A DNA stretch of 64,000 nt, taken from Ascoidea asiatica (lineage: Eukaryota; Ascomycota; Saccharomycetes; Ascoideales; Ascoideaceae). The translations under genes were made by a program, and so were the position numbers. The stretch is from the NCBI GenBank assembly GCA_001600695.1, contig BCKQ01000006.1, positions 562,327 to 626,326 on the forward strand, in the 5' to 3' direction. Shown piece after piece: positions 9,342 through 20,109 of the stretch. Each line of letters begins with the position of its first letter. The stretch's first letter is position 1. Under the pieces are notes generated by a model that made no database searches, was not told the origin of the DNA, and saw only the letters and a program-made list of their open reading frames with translations.

Positions 9342-10118
9342 TTATGGACGAATCTTGAGAAATTTCTTTTTAGGTGGAACAGGTAGAGAAGGAGCTGGTG
9401 CTTCTTTTTCATATATACCTTTTGCCATAGGATGACGCATTGTAAAACTACTATGTAAAGGTACAATATCATTCATTTTGAAACCTTTTACTTTTGGAAT
9501 TCTCTTAACTTCATAATCATTTGTCATTAAATCTGGATTTGTTGGAAATTGTTTAATTTTTGATAATGTAGTTGGATTTCTTTGTAAATATTTTCCAATT
9601 GTTTTTATTAACCATCTTTTATTTTTGAAATTAGGATTCTCATATTCTGAAGTTTCAGGATCTTTGATTAATACTCGTACTCTTCCTGGATTACCAAAAT
9701 CTTGTGGATGAGTTTTATCAGGTTCTATTAAACATGCAAATCCTAATCCTCTTACATAATCTCCTATAGTTTTAGCTAATGGATTTTCAACACAATATTC
9801 TAAAGGAGCTCTTCTTCCTTCTTTATGAGTTCTATTTTTATCAAAATAACATGGATAAATAAGTTGAAATACTTTCAATTGTTCAAAATCTTGTTTAGTT
9901 AATTGATCTGTAAAAGCAATAGGATTATCTTCTTTAGGCGGAGGTCTCATAGGAATATTATTTGGAAATAATGGAGGTTCTTCATAATTCTGACTCTTTA
10001 TTACTTTTTTTTCAACTTTTGGAGCAATTACTGTATTTAAAGTTGGATCAAATTCTGCAATATCCATATCTAAATCATCGATTCCATCTGAATCTTCTAT
10101 ATCTTCTAAGGTAGGCAT
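9342..10118 (-). CDS. SEC65: signal recognition particle subunit Sec65 (SRP19 homologue)
   Basis: SRP19-type protein that binds the tip of SRP RNA and helps assemble the targeting particle for secretory proteins. 258 aa (S. cerevisiae 273). The N-terminus (MPTLEDIEDSDGIDDLDM, then AEFDPTLNTVIAPKV) matches yeast Sec65. The SRP19 domain (about residues 75-185) contains IYPCYFDKNRTHKEGRR, VENPLAKTI and HPQDFGNPGRVRVLIKD. The C-terminus is basic and ends KKKFLKIRP. The start has the AAAAATG context common here. Confidence 0.94.
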   Translation of the reverse strand: MPTLEDIEDSDGIDDLDMDIAEFDPTLNTVIAPKVEKKVIKSQNYEEPPLFPNNIPMRPPPKEDNPIAFTDQLTKQDFEQLKVFQLIYPCYFDKNRTHKEGRRAPLEYCVENPLAKTIGDYVRGLGFACLIEPDKTHPQDFGNPGRVRVLIKDPETSEYENPNFKNKRWLIKTIGKYLQRNPTTLSKIKQFPTNPDLMTNDYEVKRIPKVKGFKMNDIVPLHSSFTMRHPMAKGIYEKEAPAPSLPVPPKKKFLKIRP

Positions 10119-10511
10119 TTTTGAACTGAAATTAAAACTTAGAGCACAGTGAGGATATGACTTTTTTTTTTTAATTAAATATTCACAAAGAAAATGTAAT
10201 TTACTCTTTTTGTTTTTAGTTTTCTAGATTATAATTTTATCTATCTTTCTGTTTTCTTTTCTTTTACTATCAATCAAAATAGTCTGTCTGTCTGCTTTTT
10301 CATCTTGAAAATCAAAGTAATTGCAGTCAAATTCAAAAGTCAAGTAGCTTAGCACGTGATTATACACTCAATACGATAAAGAAAATAGCTAAAACATAAC
10401 TGTAATTGCAGAAATTAAAAATTGCAATTATTTACTTAAAACTACATCAATTTATTTCATTTTTTATTTATATGAAAGATATATAAATTCCTACAATTAA
10501 ATTTTTTTTTT
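10119..10511. promoter_or_regulatory. promoter of SEC65
   Basis: Spacer between SEC65 and the 3' end of the upstream minus-strand gene. It contains an RTCACRTG-type site on the minus strand (CACGTGAT at 10353-10360), the kind of site bound by Cbf1/bHLH factors, about 235 bp before the SEC65 start. Confidence 0.45.
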
Positions 10512-13093
10512 TCACCCCATTTCAAGATCTTTGTCTGTCATAAATTCATAATAATTTTGGACCTGTTTTTGTCTTACACTACCTAATAATGGCTCCTGAT
10601 CCATTCTTCTTTTTTCATGTTGTTCAAAAAATAAAATGAAATCTTCAACTTCAACATTATCACAACTAACAGCTCTTGCGATTTCTTCTTTAGCATTTTC
10701 ATTACTTTTACTCCTTAAAATAGATGACGGTAAAAATAAGGAACTTCTGCTAAAAGTATCATCTTTCCAATTTAAATTTTTGGTTTCTTTATATTTAGTA
10801 GAATCCAGTGAATTCACGGATTGATTTTTTGATCTACTTCTAAATAATTTATGATGAAATTGTTTATTTAATTCCTGTTCTTCTACTTTAGGAGGATCAA
10901 GATATATTAAAAGATTGGCAAAATCATCGAACCTAATGGATGTATTTATACTTTCATTATATACATTCATGTTATTTTCATACTCATTTATACTATTAAA
11001 ATCATTGTTATAACTGGGTTTATCATTATGAGGTTCAAAAAATTCAGGTTGAGTAATTGATAATTTTTGTGGATTCATATTATTTGCTCCCATATTAATA
11101 GAAAATTCTTTATCAGCGAACGATCTATGGAGTATACTTGAAACCATTGTAGGAATATCATTATTTGAATCCCTAAATGCTGGAACTTTTAAAGATATTT
11201 GAGAGCATTCTTCTTGAATAGGAGCATCCCAAGTTTTATTTTCACGAACTTTAATTTAATTTTTTTTTTCTTTGTTAGTATTTTATTATGATTTTTTTTT
11301 ATTTTATTCGAATCGAAAAGATAAATAGAAAAAGGTATACTAACATGATAGAGAATTTATTCTATTCAAAGCGTTTTTCACGAATCCTCGAACTGATTTT
11401 AAATATGAAGTTAGTAAATATTATATTTTTGAAATTAATTTTTAGTGAGTGATAAAATACCTTTTCCAGATGATTGTGAATTTTCTTCAGAAATACCTAT
11501 TTCATCATTACTTCCTCTTTGATTTTCATTGACCATTATAATTTCATTTTCATTAACTAAAATTTCACTTTCAATATCACTTTCACCAGAAAAATTTGGA
11601 TTATGAAGATGCTGCTGATGATTTATATCATAATCCATATCAATATCATTTTCAAATTCAGAAAATTCCATTTCTTGTTCTGAAAAATTATTTTTATCTT
11701 TATCACTTAATTTATTTGATTCTGATGATTCAAATAAAAGCTTATCTACAGAATCATAATCAGAACCTTCAGAATCATTATTAGTGGAATCAGGATTTGT
11801 AGAATCTATATCGATTGGATGAAATTTTGAATTTTCAGTGTTTTGAGGTAAGTTGGATTGATTATTACTATTATTATTATCATTATTATTTTTAAAATCA
11901 TTTTCTTTTTGAGAAATTAATTCTGAGCTAAAGTTAGAAAAATTCTCATTATTTAATAAATCCAAATTATTATTTGTAATATTATTAATTAATTCATTTT
12001 GTGGAGGTTTAATTTGATTTTTTTGATAATCATTATCATATTCAGTTTTCATCAAAGATTCTAAATTTTGTAAATCAATTTGACTTTTAAATTTTTTATA
12101 ACAACTTAAAGCTTCTTCAGGTAATTGATCAATATTATTTGGTAAACTTTTATTTATGATTTCTTTTTCTTTAGAATGTTTTTGAATATTAAGATTTCTT
12201 AATTGAGGAATTTGTCTTCTAAAATTTTTCATATTTCCTCTAAAAGTTCTTTGAGAAAATTCATCATTTTGTGATATTTTTTTAGATTCTGGAGTATTTA
12301 AATTTATTTCGCTACTATTTCTTTTATAACCAAATCTTAATGAAGATAAATAGGAACCACTTTTAGTAAACTTATTTTTTTTAATAGAATTCAAATTATT
12401 ATCATTATTATTGTTATTGTCATCATTATTTCTATTATTATTAATATCAGAATTAATTTTATTTTCATTCAATAAATCATTTGAATTATTTAAGTTATTT
12501 GACTCATTTGGATTATTTAAATGAATTGAATTTTTTTGTTCGATAGATTGCAAAATAAAAGGATTTGAGGAATCATCATTAAAAGCTGAAAATTCAATTC
12601 CGGTCATCAAAGAATCTGAAGAATTTGAAGAAATTACACTTACTGAATCACTTAAAAAGATAGAAGAAGAAGAATTAGCGTTATTATTATCATTATGGAA
12701 ATTATTATCATTGATATTAAAATTATTATAATTACTATTAGTATTCGAAATATTTACATTATTTGAGAAATGTGAATAATTTGTTTCATTTGGTAAATTT
12801 TTTTCACTATTTGTTATATCATTATTGCTAGAATTGTTATATTTATTATAATTGTTACTATCTATTTTATTGTTTATATTATTGTTTATGTTATTATTTA
12901 TGTTATTATCTATATTGAAATTTTTTTGATTATCATAATAATTATAATTTTTTGAAGATTTTAAATGAATAAAGCTTGAGAATTTTTCATTTAAGTGTTT
13001 TAATCTTAAATTTCTTAACCAACTTGATTTTTTTGTTTCTTTTATTGAATATTCTGATAAAGAAGGAGAAGTTGATTGAATCCTTGGACCCAT
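10512..13093 (-). CDS. low-complexity protein of unknown function, two exons
   Basis: Predicted 789-aa protein from exon 1 (13093-11461) and exon 2 (11248-10512). The second open frame has no plausible ATG before residue 28 of its open stretch and runs in frame up to a splice acceptor. Exon 1 ends one base into a codon at a GTATTT donor, and the joined frame continues as GKVRENKTWDAPIQ. Most of the protein is disordered, rich in N, S, D and E. Better-ordered pieces are a basic Ser-rich N-terminus (SWLRNLRLKHLNEKF), FRRQIPQLRNLNIQKH, LPEEALSCYKKF and a C-terminal block (DFANLLIYLDPPKVEEQE; DNVEVEDFILFFEQHEKRRMDQ). I do not recognise a family. The likely role is a regulatory scaffold or phosphoprotein, which is inference from composition only. 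Confidence 0.65.
11249..11460 (-). other. predicted intron in the unknown gene
   Basis: 212 bp on the minus strand: donor GTATTT at 11460, branch point TACTAAC at 11280-11274, acceptor AAAG ending at 11249. The exons join in phase (total 2370 nt, divisible by three). The donor differs from the GTATGT/GTAAGT used elsewhere, so the exact 5' boundary is less certain than the branch point. Confidence 0.6.
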
Positions 13094-14031
13094 AATTTTA
13101 AGATTTCTATATTAAAAATTATTAGTAGTTTAAATAAAAAAAATTTAAGTATAAATTATTTTTTTGTTTTGTTTTCTTAAAATTAGTTGATTAATTCATT
13201 AATAGTTAAAATTGATTGAAATGAATTGGCTTGAACTAGTTTAATTTAATGTACAAGTAATAAAGCAAAATATAAAATAGCGATTAAAAGGGAAATATTA
13301 GAATTGGAATTGACTTTGAAAAAAAAAGATTTTGAGAAGTATATTTAAATTCCAGTGAGATATGAATAAGAGAATTAAGATTAAACACTTGAGAGATTTT
13401 TTTTCATTAAAAAAAAGTTTTGGAGATAAATTTTTTTATTTGAGAAGTTTATTGGATAAGTAGCTAGAAGAGAAAGGTATTAGAGATGGATATTAAGAGA
13501 TATTAAAAGATAATAAATGATATTGATGAATATATTAATAAGAAAAACAAGAAAGATAGTTTATGAATTGATTATTGATATATTTATTGGTATTGATATT
13601 GATGCTTCTAATGGTGATGGTGATACTACTATTAATGGTGTCTTTAATACTACAGAAGAGCAAAAAATAAGCGTTGAAAGAGAAAGAAAGAAGTGAAATG
13701 TGATCGATTGCATAGGTAATCACAAAAGCAAATGGTACTCAGAAGCAAAAGAAGGAAGAAAAGGCTGCAAAAGCAGCAAAAAATAAGCGCCGAGAGTAAA
13801 CACGATGGATGTTTTGGAGGGAGATCTGGCCCTTTGGTTTATTTGATGCTGCTTTTCCATTTGTGATATAACAAGAGAAATAAGCGCTAAGATAGAAATA
13901 GAAAAGGGAAAGTGTAAATAAATAGAAAAGAATAAAGTCTAAGAGTTGTTTATTTATACTTATAGGGGATTTCAATATATTCTATAAATGATTGTTTAAC
14001 AAGATAAATATGTAATTAAAAAATAAAACAA
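13094..14031. other. upstream region of the unknown gene / 3' flank of ADO1
   Basis: No recognised gene. A 56-codon frame at 13526-13696 (+) and a K/A/E-rich frame ending at about 13791 (+) can be read. The latter uses AAG, CAG, CGC and GAG codons unlike the genes here, so both are probably chance. GC content rises slightly around 13700-13870. Confidence 0.4.
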
Positions 14032-15075
14032 TTAAAAACCTGAATAAACTTGTTTTGGTTCATATGGAAATGAAGGACCAATTTCTTGAATACTGATTTT
14101 TGCAGCCCAATGTCCAATATCAATTGATTCTTTTAAAGATTTACCAGCAACTAAACCAGCTACAAATCCACCAGCAAATGCATCACCAGCACCATTGGTA
14201 TCAACAATTTTATCAGAAGATAATGCATGAACATTATATTCATTGATTATAAATTCATCATTATTATCTAAAGATACAGTAATTGTTGGATCTAAACCAT
14301 GAGTGAAAATTACTGTTCTATTGATTTTTTTATTTGATTTTGGTAATTTAACAATTGATTTTGCAATTTCTTTTAAATCTTTTGAATTAATATTATGAGA
14401 TTCAGAATATGATTCTGCTTCAGTTTCATTACAAATGATATAATCAACATATGGTAAAATTTTATCTAATTGATCTTTGAAAAATTGAGGAATAAAAGGT
14501 GCAGATAAATTTAAAATTAATGGTTTATTAGTTTCTGATGCATGTTTACCTAATAATTCAATAGCTTCTGGTGATACAGTTAAATGAAATCCACCAATAT
14601 AAAAAAATTTTGAATTTTCAATAATTTTCCAATTTTCTTCAATTTTTAAATGTTCAGGTTTAAAATGATTTGCAGCTGCTAAATCTGTAACTAAAGATCT
14701 ATTAATACCATTAATTAAAGCTGCACATTTTCCAGTTTCATAATCATCTTGGAACATATAATTTGTTTTTAAACCTGCTTTTTCATTTGCATTTAATAAT
14801 AATTCTGAATATTTATCTTTACCAACAGATCCAAAATAAATTACAGAATCTTTTGGTAAAATATATTGAGCAGCTCTTGCAGTATTTTGTGCTGCACCTC
14901 CTGCAAGAAATTTTAAATCAGAATTATTTAAAATTTCTTTATATAAAGGTAAATGACTTTCTTCTGCTAAAATTGCATCATTTTCTTTTAAATTGTATTT
15001 TTTTAAATATTCTGGTTCAACAGTACATTGAAGATCTAATAATGGATTACCAAGACAAACAAGAGGATATGACAT
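14032..15075 (-). CDS. ADO1: adenosine kinase
   Basis: PfkB-family kinase that converts adenosine to AMP, recycling the adenosine released by the methyl cycle. 347 aa (S. cerevisiae 340). The N-terminal strand LVCLGNPLLDLQ, the substrate-side GGAAQNTARAAQ, and the C-terminal PfkB signature DTNGAGDAFAGGFVAGL with catalytic Asp are all present. The start has the context TTCTTAAAAATG, the same string found before PTC5 and DBP2. Confidence 0.95.
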   Translation of the reverse strand: MSYPLVCLGNPLLDLQCTVEPEYLKKYNLKENDAILAEESHLPLYKEILNNSDLKFLAGGAAQNTARAAQYILPKDSVIYFGSVGKDKYSELLLNANEKAGLKTNYMFQDDYETGKCAALINGINRSLVTDLAAANHFKPEHLKIEENWKIIENSKFFYIGGFHLTVSPEAIELLGKHASETNKPLILNLSAPFIPQFFKDQLDKILPYVDYIICNETEAESYSESHNINSKDLKEIAKSIVKLPKSNKKINRTVIFTHGLDPTITVSLDNNDEFIINEYNVHALSSDKIVDTNGAGDAFAGGFVAGLVAGKSLKESIDIGHWAAKISIQEIGPSFPYEPKQVYSGF

Positions 15076-15617
15076 TTTTAAGAAATAAGAAAATTGATTT
15101 TATTTGATTTACAAAAGTTATAATATTATTCTAACTACTCAATTCAATTAATTTAATATAATTAAATACTTTTTTTTATAATAAGAATATTTTGGTGTGT
15201 TGTGTTAATTCGTATAAAAAAATCTAGTATCCATGTTTACATCTGCATCCACTTTGAAAAAGTTGGGTGAAATTCTTTTTTTTCACTGTAAAGGCATTGT
15301 AAAAGCTAAACAATTAACATTAGCAGCTTAACGGTGCTAAAAATTATCATCTGCCATTTTTAAAAGCTTTTTCACCACGTGCTTATAATAGAGATCGGAG
15401 ACCAGTTTTGTGGGTTTTTTTCCTTACTTTTTGATAACAATAAGTTTATAAAAAGAAAAAGAAACAGAAAGATAAATACATATTTGAATATTAAAACTTT
15501 TAAAGGAATAATTGGTATATTGAAATTGTTAAAGATAGAATAAAGTAGAAAAATCATAAAGAAATTAATTATAGAATATGTATAATATTTATTAAAGAAA
15601 AAGTGTTCCAAGTTGAC
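15076..15617. other. promoter of ADO1 / 3' flank of GPI protein gene
   Basis: A+T-rich spacer with a CACGTG E-box core at 15376-15381 and no credible gene. The 79-codon frame at 15372-15611 is low-complexity. Confidence 0.45.
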
Positions 15618-16379
15618 TCATAAAAGTGCTAAAAATATAAAACTGATAGCTAATGATAATCCTCCATCTCTGGCATATTTGAAAGCAAAATTAACTGCTA
15701 TGGATTCTTCAGCGGCTGTTGTTTCTTCTAATGCCATGTTGATATCGGAAGAAGATGATGAAGATATGATTGATGTTAAGGTAGAAGGTGTACCATTAGA
15801 AGAATCAGAAGAAATATCGGAAGTAATACTAGAAGAAGTATCAGAAGAAATGCTAGAAAACGTTGATGAATTATCTTCTGTTGATGAAATATCTTCAGTT
15901 GACGAAGTATCTTCTTTTGATGTTATATCTTCAGTTGACGAAGTATCGGCTGTTAATAAAACTTCTTCTGTTGATGAAACTACTTCTGTGACTTTTTCTG
16001 CTGATGAACTAATTGCTGTCGATGAAATGATCACATCAGATATTGTTGAGCTACCATCAACCCCAAAAACATCTGATAAAACATCAGTAGCAACTGAAAC
16101 AAATTTAGATGTTGCAACTCCATATACAGAATTAGCATTTGAAGCAATATCGCCTGCCTCTGAAACAACTGCTGATGTAACAACTGAATAAACTAAAACT
16201 ACATCTGATACCACACCTTCCACTTCAGAAGCAACAACAGATGTAACAACTCCATAAATTGATGTTATATCGGAAATAATATCCTTTTCTTGAACTTTAG
16301 TTGCCATTTCTGAAAATGCTTTTGAAACTCCTGAAAGCAATAAAAGAATAATTACTTTTGAAATTAAAGTGAACTGCAT
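15618..16379 (-). CDS. putative GPI-anchored Ser/Thr-rich cell-surface protein
   Basis: 253 aa with a cleavable signal peptide (MQFTLISKVIILLLLSGVSKAFS). A Val/Ser region contains three related repeats around IYGVVTSVVASE, VYSVVTSAVVSE and VYGVATSKFVSV. Then comes a Ser/Thr/Glu/Asp block with SSTEDIT/TSSTED/ISSTEDNSST repeats, and a hydrophobic tail (LSLAISFIFLALL) typical of a GPI signal. I see no enzymatic domain. It is likely a heavily O-mannosylated wall or plasma-membrane protein. The opposite strand is open for 192 codons (15613-16191), a by-product of the biased Ser codons. Confidence 0.75.
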   Translation of the reverse strand: MQFTLISKVIILLLLSGVSKAFSEMATKVQEKDIISDITSIYGVVTSVVASEVEGVVSDVVLVYSVVTSAVVSEAGDIASNANSVYGVATSKFVSVATDVLSDVFGVDGSSTISDVIISSTAISSSAEKVTEVVSSTEEVLLTADTSSTEDITSKEDTSSTEDISSTEDNSSTFSSISSDTSSSITSDISSDSSNGTPSTLTSIISSSSSSDINMALEETTAAEESIAVNFAFKYARDGGLSLAISFIFLALL

Positions 16380-17192
16380 TTTTATAATTGAGATTTATAA
16401 ATGAATATGAATATTTGATCAATTGTTTAATAGATTGATATATTGATTGAGACTATTTTAAAATATGAGCATGTAGATTTGTGAATAATTTTTTAAAAAT
16501 ATACATCTATTAAATCATTTTATAAAAAAAAAATTAAACAAATTAGCTTTAATTTATGTTATTTTTTTCTTTCGTTAGATTGAATAATTTGTCCAATTCC
16601 ACTAACTTGAAGAAAATACTAAATATAAAATACTGTTTTTGTTTTTAAAAAAAAAAATCTCAAGAACCTAAAAGGTTATAATTTTCAAAAAAATCAGCTA
16701 TTTAACAGAATCGAATTAAACTTTAGCTTGGATATTTTAAAAATATCGTCCAATCAAAAATTTAACTAGAAAAAAAATAAAAATTTTGTTTTATTTCATT
16801 GTAAAAAAAGAAAGCTCGTCTACTGTTAATGATGGTAATTGAATAGAATATAAATTTATTAATAGGCTATGTTCTTAAAACTTTCAATGAAAGTTAAGGA
16901 GTTCAACATTAGAGTGAGAGTAATTGTAGAAACCCAAAGGGGAGGGAACTTAAAAATTTCAAAAGAATAGATAAAATCCATACGAAAGTTATTAATTGTA
17001 AGTATTACCACATATTTGTCTCATATAAAAGCGTAATAGCTATAGAATAAGTCTAAGATTATTTGAGATATAAATATAATAAAGGGAAATGAATTTAAAT
17101 TTGAAATGTATTGAAGAAGACTGAGAAATAATACGGTAGATAGTATTAAATATCAAATATATATATATATCTAAAGTTATTTTTGAAAATGA
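16380..17192. other. upstream region of GPI protein gene / 3' flank of MIR1
   Basis: A+T-rich spacer with poly-A/T tracts and a short (AT)n at about 17158-17171. No gene recognised. Confidence 0.45.
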
Positions 17193-18185
17193 TTAATGGC
17201 CACCACTAGTTGGTAAACCAACAAAGGCCTTAAAAGAATCGTAAATTAACCATTGCATACCAGTTAAAGTACCAATCATTACAATACGAATAGGTAAACC
17301 ATTCCATAAACCAGCGAAACCAATTTTTTTATAAATTTTACTAACAGATTGAGACATTGATTCAGTTGGTAATTTTTCAGCATTGATTTTACTTACCATA
17401 ACATCAGAAGGATGAGAAACAATTGCACAAAATATACCAGCAATATAACCACCGAGAAAAGAAACACCAGTTTGTTGTAATAAACTATATTCTGATTTTT
17501 TTTTAGGTAAATAAGAATAAATTGACTCAACAACTCTTTCAAAAGTTGCAAATTTAACCATTGTATATGGAATTTGTCTAAACCATAAAGGAGTTAAACC
17601 TTTATATAAACCAGTAACACCTTCTTTTGCAGTTAATTTTTTCCAACCATCAATTACATTTGTTGCATATGGTGGTAAAGTTGTTTGAGTTTTAACTTTT
17701 ATAGCTTCAAATGGACATAACATTATATCAGCTAAAAATTCAGCAGAAGCAGAAGCTCCAAGATATAGAGAAGTTCTATATTTATGAGATAATTCATCAC
17801 CTAAAATTGTACCATATTGATATTTAAAAAATTCATAAAAACCATATTTACCAGCACCTTGTAAAGAATAACCAATAAAAGTAGCACCAACACCACCAAA
17901 TATACCTAAAAATCCTTCAGTTTTTATAATTGATTTCCAACCTTGAATATTTGAGGTATATAAAGATGCATCAACTTGTCTACGACATTTAACAAGATCT
18001 AAAGGAGTAACTGAAGAATGAGTTGGACCACAAGCTAACATTCCTCCTAAACCACAAGTTAAGAAATATTCAGTTGAAAATAATTTAATTTTTTTAGATT
18101 CAACATTTGGAATTGTTGAATTAATCCAAAATTTTGCAGTATCTGAAGGATTATTTAATATTGGATAAGAATTATTTGAAGGCAT
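17193..18185 (-). CDS. MIR1: mitochondrial phosphate carrier
   Basis: Inner-membrane carrier that imports phosphate with protons for ATP synthesis. 330 aa. The three mitochondrial-carrier repeats show [10 protein letters not shown] (after the phosphate-carrier signature CGPTHSSVT), [10 protein letters not shown] and [10 protein letters not shown], each with the Px(D/E)xx(K/R/S) bend, plus [17 protein letters not shown] and [17 protein letters not shown]. These identify the Mir1/PiC subgroup rather than other carriers. About 25 extra N-terminal residues precede the first helix. The start lies in AAATAAAAATG. Confidence 0.95.
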   Translation of the reverse strand: MPSNNSYPILNNPSDTAKFWINSTIPNVESKKIKLFSTEYFLTCGLGGMLACGPTHSSVTPLDLVKCRRQVDASLYTSNIQGWKSIIKTEGFLGIFGGVGATFIGYSLQGAGKYGFYEFFKYQYGTILGDELSHKYRTSLYLGASASAEFLADIMLCPFEAIKVKTQTTLPPYATNVIDGWKKLTAKEGVTGLYKGLTPLWFRQIPYTMVKFATFERVVESIYSYLPKKKSEYSLLQQTGVSFLGGYIAGIFCAIVSHPSDVMVSKINAEKLPTESMSQSVSKIYKKIGFAGLWNGLPIRIVMIGTLTGMQWLIYDSFKAFVGLPTSGGH

Positions 18186-19635
18186 TTTTATTTAGATTTA
18201 TGATTCAATTACAATTTCAATTTTAATCCAATTGGAGTTATAAATATCAATTAAAGAATAATCGGATGAAAAGAAGAATAACAATAAAAAAGATGCAAAA
18301 AATCTAATATTCTAATAATTAATTTGTAAAAATACAACAATTTAATAAAACAATAATAACAATTAATTGATTGATTAAAATTATCAGGTTCAGATTTATC
18401 TTTGAGTATGTGAGGATAATTGAAGATATTTAAGAGAATAAAAATAACTAAAAGCCGATTAAAAAGCAATCCAGAAGCGAATAAAAACCGATATAAATGA
18501 AAATTGGTTAAAAACTAAATTTCAGTTTGAGTGAGAAGATTTAATAAATGATTTTAAATAAAAATAAGTAAATTCAAGATTCAAAAATCAAAATCAATGA
18601 TATAAAATTAAAATGAAGAAGGATGCAATGAATTAAGTGTTTTGATAGGCTCACTTCAATGAAGGAATATTAGAGATAATAAAATAGCTTTCTTCATAGC
18701 ATTACATGGAATAAAGTTGTTATCGTGAAGAAGATTTATTGCCATTATTAGCATTAAAATATTAATGTAGTACAAGATTGTTATTATATTATTAGATTAT
18801 TACTGTAATTTAGTCTATGTTATTATCATCTCTGTGTTGATGTATTACTGGGATTGTATTCTATGTACACTACAAACCACTAATTTAATTAAGATATTTT
18901 ATATTAATATTAGAGTCTGTACTTTTAAAGTAGCATGCTTTTATTTTAATAATGGAATATTTGGGATTGGGCTTCCTTTAGTTCTGCTACGGACAAACTT
19001 TGGGGTGTTTTTAATAGTTCCGCAATTGCCAGAATTGCGCTTTTTCCGACGGATGTTGCGGCTATAGAGGCATTTGGCAGGTGCTGCTTCGCAATGCATG
19101 TCAATGTTTTGCAAACTTCCGGTACGAAAAATATAACTACGGATGTCAAAAATATAACGGAGAGCACGGACATTGATATCTAGAACGGATTTTAACGGAT
19201 ATTGATAGGCCTCAATTTATTCTAGACGCAATGTATGTGCAAGTATAAGAACTTTTGATTGGACCTATATTTAAAGTTTAGGATTAACGAACTGACATCA
19301 CAATATCTAAGCAAAGTACATACAAATTTTTAAAATCAAGGGATAGACTGAAATTGCATTTACATAATAAAAGAGACTAACTATTCAAAAATGATTATGT
19401 GTATTAAATATATAATTATATACGAATGATTGAAATGATAATGATTTGTCGTTAAAAGATAATAAATAAAAATAAAAATTGTAAGTTATAATAAAGGTCA
19501 TTAAAAGAATTTGAAATAAGTTTTTTTTTCTTTTTGTTTTTGAAAATTGAATTTGTAATTTGAATTTCAGAGAATTGAAGTAATAATAATAAAGTAGTTA
19601 AATGAAATAAAAATAAATGATTAATTAAAGATGAA
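18186..19635. other. upstream region of MIR1 / 3' flank of the coiled-coil gene
   Basis: 1.45 kb without a convincing gene. The part at 18940-19200 is GC-richer and carries a 7-bp stem hairpin (19021-19039), repeated AACGGA words and two overlapping short frames on opposite strands (18834-19067, 18946-19173) with no recognised content. Confidence 0.45.
19021..19039 (+). repeat. perfect hairpin followed by T-run
   Basis: CGCAATT-GCCAG-AATTGCG, a 7-bp stem with 5-nt loop, is followed after one C by TTTTT. The form resembles an RNA 3' end (for example Pol III stop), but no RNA gene is recognised upstream. Confidence 0.3.
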
Positions 19636-20109
19636 TTAAATTGAAATGAATTGATAGTCTACATTTGAAAAAGATTTATAAGCTTTATTAATTGATTCAA
19701 CATTTGATGATAATTTTTGATTTAAAGTTTTAATTTTTGATAAAGCAGCATTAAGTTCATTATCTTCAAGTTCCATACCATCACCAATAAATTCTGGAAT
19801 CATTTTTTTGAATTCTTTAATATCTTTTTTTGCAGAATTGATTTTCTCATAAAATTGATGATAAGAATCCCAATAATTATCAGAATCTAAGTTTTCAAAT
19901 TGATTACCATCAAATTGATCTTCCATACCAGCTAGAGAATCTTCATTATCATTTGGTTCAATTGAGATTGAATTATTATTTGAGAATTTATTACTAAAAG
20001 TATCTGTCATTTCCTTTTTATTTTCTTTAAAAACTAAAGAATCTAAATCTTTTGCAATTGAAGAGATTTCAAAGATTTTTGATTCTAAGTCTTTCATTGA
20101 TACACTCAT
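19636..20109 (-). CDS. small acidic coiled-coil protein, unknown function
   Basis: 157 aa, no recognised family. Two predicted helical/coiled-coil stretches (about residues 5-30, MKDLESKIFEISSIAKDLDS; and about 84-145, YHQFYEKINSAKKDIKEFKK through ALSKIKTLNQKLSSNVESI) flank an acidic N/D-rich linker. No signal peptide or membrane segment. The ATG is well placed and codon usage fits the neighbours, so it is probably a real gene, for example a small subunit of a larger complex. That is inference. Confidence 0.55.
   Translation of the reverse strand: MSVSMKDLESKIFEISSIAKDLDSLVFKENKKEMTDTFSNKFSNNNSISIEPNDNEDSLAGMEDQFDGNQFENLDSDNYWDSYHQFYEKINSAKKDIKEFKKMIPEFIGDGMELEDNELNAALSKIKTLNQKLSSNVESINKAYKSFSNVDYQFISI

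Noticed and set aside
13729-13791. K/A/E-rich frame after an AG that could be a last exon
   Set aside because: No TACTAAC before it, no matching upstream exon, and codons atypical for this genome.
15613-16191. 192-codon open frame antisense to the GPI protein gene
   Set aside because: Acidic V/S/E repeats mirror the Ser/Thr-codon bias of the opposite strand, which has a signal peptide and GPI tail; there is no independent support.
18818-18836. ACACAGAGATGAT on the minus strand, similar to the U6 snRNA ACAGAGA box
   Set aside because: None of the other U6 landmarks (TTTGGTCAATTTGAAAC upstream, 3' stem, T-run) are nearby.
18834-19173. Overlapping 75-77-codon frames on both strands
   Set aside because: Mutually overlapping, no conserved content; explained by the GC-richer patch having fewer stop codons.
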